Shown: in pieces, positions 62,301 to 64,000 of the stretch
Position numbering within the stretch: the stretch's first letter is position 1
How the letters are laid out: each line of letters begins with the position of its first letter
Assembly: GCA_028876385.1 (NCBI GenBank)
Contig: JAGWSF010000069.1
Location: 56,569 to 120,568 of the forward strand
DNA from: Acidobacteriota bacterium
GTDB taxonomy: Bacteria > Actinomycetota > Acidimicrobiia > Acidimicrobiales > Palsa-688
DNA: 64,000 nt
Direction of reading: 5' to 3'
The notes under the pieces: generated by a model
Databases searched by the model: none
The model's input: only the letters and a program-made list of their open reading frames with translations
What the model was told of the DNA's origin: nothing
Position numbers and translations under genes: made by a program

Positions 62301-62807
62301 GTGGACTTCGGGCACGAACCTCAGCGTCTCGGGTCCGTGGGGCGCGTGAGCGCGAAGCCCGATGTCGTCGATGTGCAACCCGACCCCCTCCGGGGGGTCG
62401 CCGCCCAGACGCATCGGCACCGACTCGACCACCACGAGACCGAAGCTCTCGAGCAGCGGCAGAATGCTCGACAGCTCGACACCCTCGCGGCCGAACCGGC
62501 GAATCCGGAACGAGCAGGACGGATCGTGAGCCGGCCGGACGACCAGACGATAACTCGCGCCCATGGCCGACGAACCCGGATCTCCGGTCGCGGGGGGAAG
62601 ACCGGCAGGGAATGGTCCGGCGTGCAGGTCCTCGACGACGGCCATGTCCTCGACCGCCTCGGCCGGCGACGTGAGGGGGCGGTAGCCGCCCGGCAGGTTC
62701 CGCAGGAACCTCTCCAACTCGGGTTCCCGCCCTGGGCCGGCCAGACGCCCCACCTCGGCGTCCCACGACGGATCCTCGGCTGAGGTCATCGCAGCAGCTT
62801 CGCGCAC
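59343..62807 (-). CDS. NAD-dependent glutamate dehydrogenase (large bacterial type)
   Basis: A protein of up to 1154 residues of the NAD-specific Bac_GDH family, oxidising glutamate to 2-oxoglutarate and ammonia. The catalytic core shows [62 protein letters not shown] and nucleotide-binding [18 protein letters not shown]. The N-terminal regulatory region is shorter than in the 1600-residue (L-GDH180) class, so it fits the 115-kDa group. The start may be GTG 62807 or ATG 62789. Confidence 0.93.
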   Translation of the reverse strand: [1154 protein letters not shown]

Positions 62808-62844
62808 CTCCGCCGGGTTGGGGGATGACGGCCACCGCCCCGGC

Positions 62845-63480
62845 TCAGCGGCCGGGCCACGCCACTTGGCGGCGCGCCGGGGCCCTCCCCCGCTCCGGGG
62901 CCCTCCCCCGCTCCGGGGCTCGGTCCCCGGGCCCCGACACGAGGGGGGCCCTCTCGATCTCCCGGCGGGCCGACCGGGTCCAAGCCAGGTCGAAGCCGTC
63001 GCCCATCACCCTGACACTGTCGAGCCGGTCGTCGGCGCCGGTGACCAGGGCCCAGCGACCCATTCCCTGGCGCGCCGAGCCCGCCGACAGGCCGCTGCCG
63101 CGGTCGATCAGCACCACGTGACGGGCCTGGCCGGCGGCGTCGACCAGCTTGTTGAACACGCTGCGCCCTCCCGGCGGGGTCCTACGCTCCTCGACCGGAG
63201 CGAAGGACTTGACCTCCACCGGCACACCGCAGACCGACAGGTCGGCCCGGCGGCCGCCGCGGCGTGACTCGGGCAGGGACCGCACCTGGTGACCCTCGGC
63301 GGCCAGGCGGTCGGCCACGGCGAGCTCCTCGTGACTCAACCGGCGCGCCCGCTCGTCCAGGGTCCCCGCGGCGTGGTCATGGCGGTGACCGCACGGGAGC
63401 GCTCCGGCGGCCGCCTGGACGGGTCTCCATTCCCCTCGATCCGGTCCTACCGGCCTCGGCTCGGACCCCTCGCCGCTCAT
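62845..63480 (-). CDS. PD-(D/E)XK nuclease-like protein resembling CdiA C-terminal toxin domains
   Basis: A 211-residue protein. The middle reads RLSHEELAVADRLAAEGHQV, then RADLSVCGVPVEVKSF. The spacing of Glu51/52, Asp80, Glu89 and Lys91 follows the PD-(D/E)XK nuclease pattern and is similar to CdiA-CT tRNA/DNA nuclease domains. Later VVLIDRGSGLS follows. The last ~25 residues are low-complexity Arg/Pro/Glu repeats made by an 18-base tandem DNA repeat. The ATG overlaps the preceding gene by 4 bases, so the two are co-translated. No signal or secretion domain is seen. A repair or restriction-type role is equally possible. Confidence 0.6.
   Translation of the reverse strand: MSGEGSEPRPVGPDRGEWRPVQAAAGALPCGHRHDHAAGTLDERARRLSHEELAVADRLAAEGHQVRSLPESRRGGRRADLSVCGVPVEVKSFAPVEERRTPPGGRSVFNKLVDAAGQARHVVLIDRGSGLSAGSARQGMGRWALVTGADDRLDSVRVMGDGFDLAWTRSARREIERAPLVSGPGDRAPERGRAPERGRAPARRQVAWPGR
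62881..62916. repeat. 18-base tandem repeat inside the nuclease-like gene
   Basis: GGCCCTCCCCCGCTCCGG occurs twice in tandem, then a partial copy. It encodes the Arg-Ala-Pro-Glu-Arg-Gly repeats of the C-terminal tail, so copy number changes stay in frame. Confidence 0.8.
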
Positions 63481-63914
63481 GAGGGCCGCCCTCCATCCCC
63501 GGCCCCTCGGGGCCCACCCGCCTCCGCCGAGCCGGCCGTCTCTCGTGAGCCCGCCGCGTCAGGGCGGCGCGGCCGGTCGCGGTATTCGAGGTCGTGAACC
63601 AGCAGCGACTCGGCACCCCCTCGGCGGAGGCCCTCGGCCGCCGTCCTCAGGAAGTCAGCCTCGTCCGAGTCGGCCGGACGGGTGCCCTCCACGACCCGGG
63701 CCGACAGGGCGAAGGGATAGCTCTCGAGCAGCAGGTCACCGTCATCGACGTACCCGTGACGGTGGAGTTCGGCGTGGATGTCACCGTCGTCGAGCACCCA
63801 GCCCTCTCCGTCCTCTCCGGGCGAAAGAGTCAGGCCCGTGAGTCGGGCCACCTCACGGGCCAACTCCTCGATGGGCTGCGACGACCGGATGAACAGGTCG
63901 ATGGATCTTGACAA
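63477..63914 (-). CDS. unknown protein coupled to the nuclease-like gene
   Basis: A 145-residue protein. A compact N-terminal region (SIDLFIRSSQPIEELAREVA, then acidic GEDGEGWVLDDGDIHAELHR) is followed by an acidic-helical middle and a Pro/Gly/Arg-rich disordered end. I recognise no domain. The TTG start has a strong GAGGAGG site. It is first of a two-gene unit, and its stop overlaps the nuclease-like ATG. It could be an immunity or accessory partner of that protein. Confidence 0.6.
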   Translation of the reverse strand: MSRSIDLFIRSSQPIEELAREVARLTGLTLSPGEDGEGWVLDDGDIHAELHRHGYVDDGDLLLESYPFALSARVVEGTRPADSDEADFLRTAAEGLRRGGAESLLVHDLEYRDRPRRPDAAGSRETAGSAEAGGPRGAGDGGRPS

Positions 63915-64000
63915 CTGCGTCCTCCTCTTCCAATGGGGCCGAAGCCCCGGGCTGGTATGCGACCGGCGGACCGGCGATAAGGCAACCCAGCGGGATGCGA

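Overview
The window is very GC-rich and tightly packed. Most genes in an operon overlap by 1-4 bases (ATGA or GTGA junctions), and GTG/TTG starts are common. A nickel superoxide dismutase with its protease, a DUF501 domain beside Ppx, F420-type proteins, the tiny ribosomal proteins bS22 and bL37, a UvrD-HRDC helicase and many TAnnnT-led leaderless genes all point to an actinobacterium. An Acidimicrobiia-like lineage is my best inference; no rRNA is present to test it. I see no mobile elements, phage genes or CRISPR arrays.

Region 1 (1-14949) is an accessory catabolic block. It holds a Rieske ring-hydroxylating oxygenase, two sister short-chain dehydrogenases (SDRs), two sister phosphohistidine-domain proteins that lack an ATP-grasp domain, a TetR regulator, a third SDR, a ThuA-like protein, a sugar-type ABC transporter (permease, double ATPase, binding lipoprotein) and a KstD-like flavoprotein. 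It probably takes up and oxidises a small organic substrate that I cannot identify.

Region 2 (14950-18960) has sodN and its maturation protease head to head, then a GNAT, a class V aminotransferase and a DUF501-Ppx fusion.

Region 3 (18992-24898) is a compact carbon monoxide dehydrogenase-type operon: coxS, coxM, coxD, coxE, two XdhC halves, a MobA-like gene and coxG. No large catalytic subunit is present.

Region 4 (24952-48123) is a housekeeping backbone, almost all on the minus strand. It runs ftsB, eno, mazG, a SurA-like lipoprotein, mfd, pth, rplY, prs, a C-terminally truncated glmU, then (after tRNA-Gln, the helicase and F420-related genes on both strands) bS22, ispE, ksgA, tatD, metG, rsmI, DUF192 and ychF. 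The gene set and much of its order match the metG-to-ppx2 region of Mycobacterium tuberculosis, which makes the cox block look inserted between ftsB and DUF501-ppx.

Region 5 (48238-64000) has bL37, a PfkB sugar/nucleoside kinase, an M1 aminopeptidase preceded by a possible leaderless leader ORF, xseBA, a DEAD-box helicase, a pore-like membrane protein, murA with Asp in place of the catalytic Cys, a thioesterase, a methyltransferase, a large NAD-glutamate dehydrogenase and a two-gene unit with a PD-(D/E)XK nuclease-like protein.
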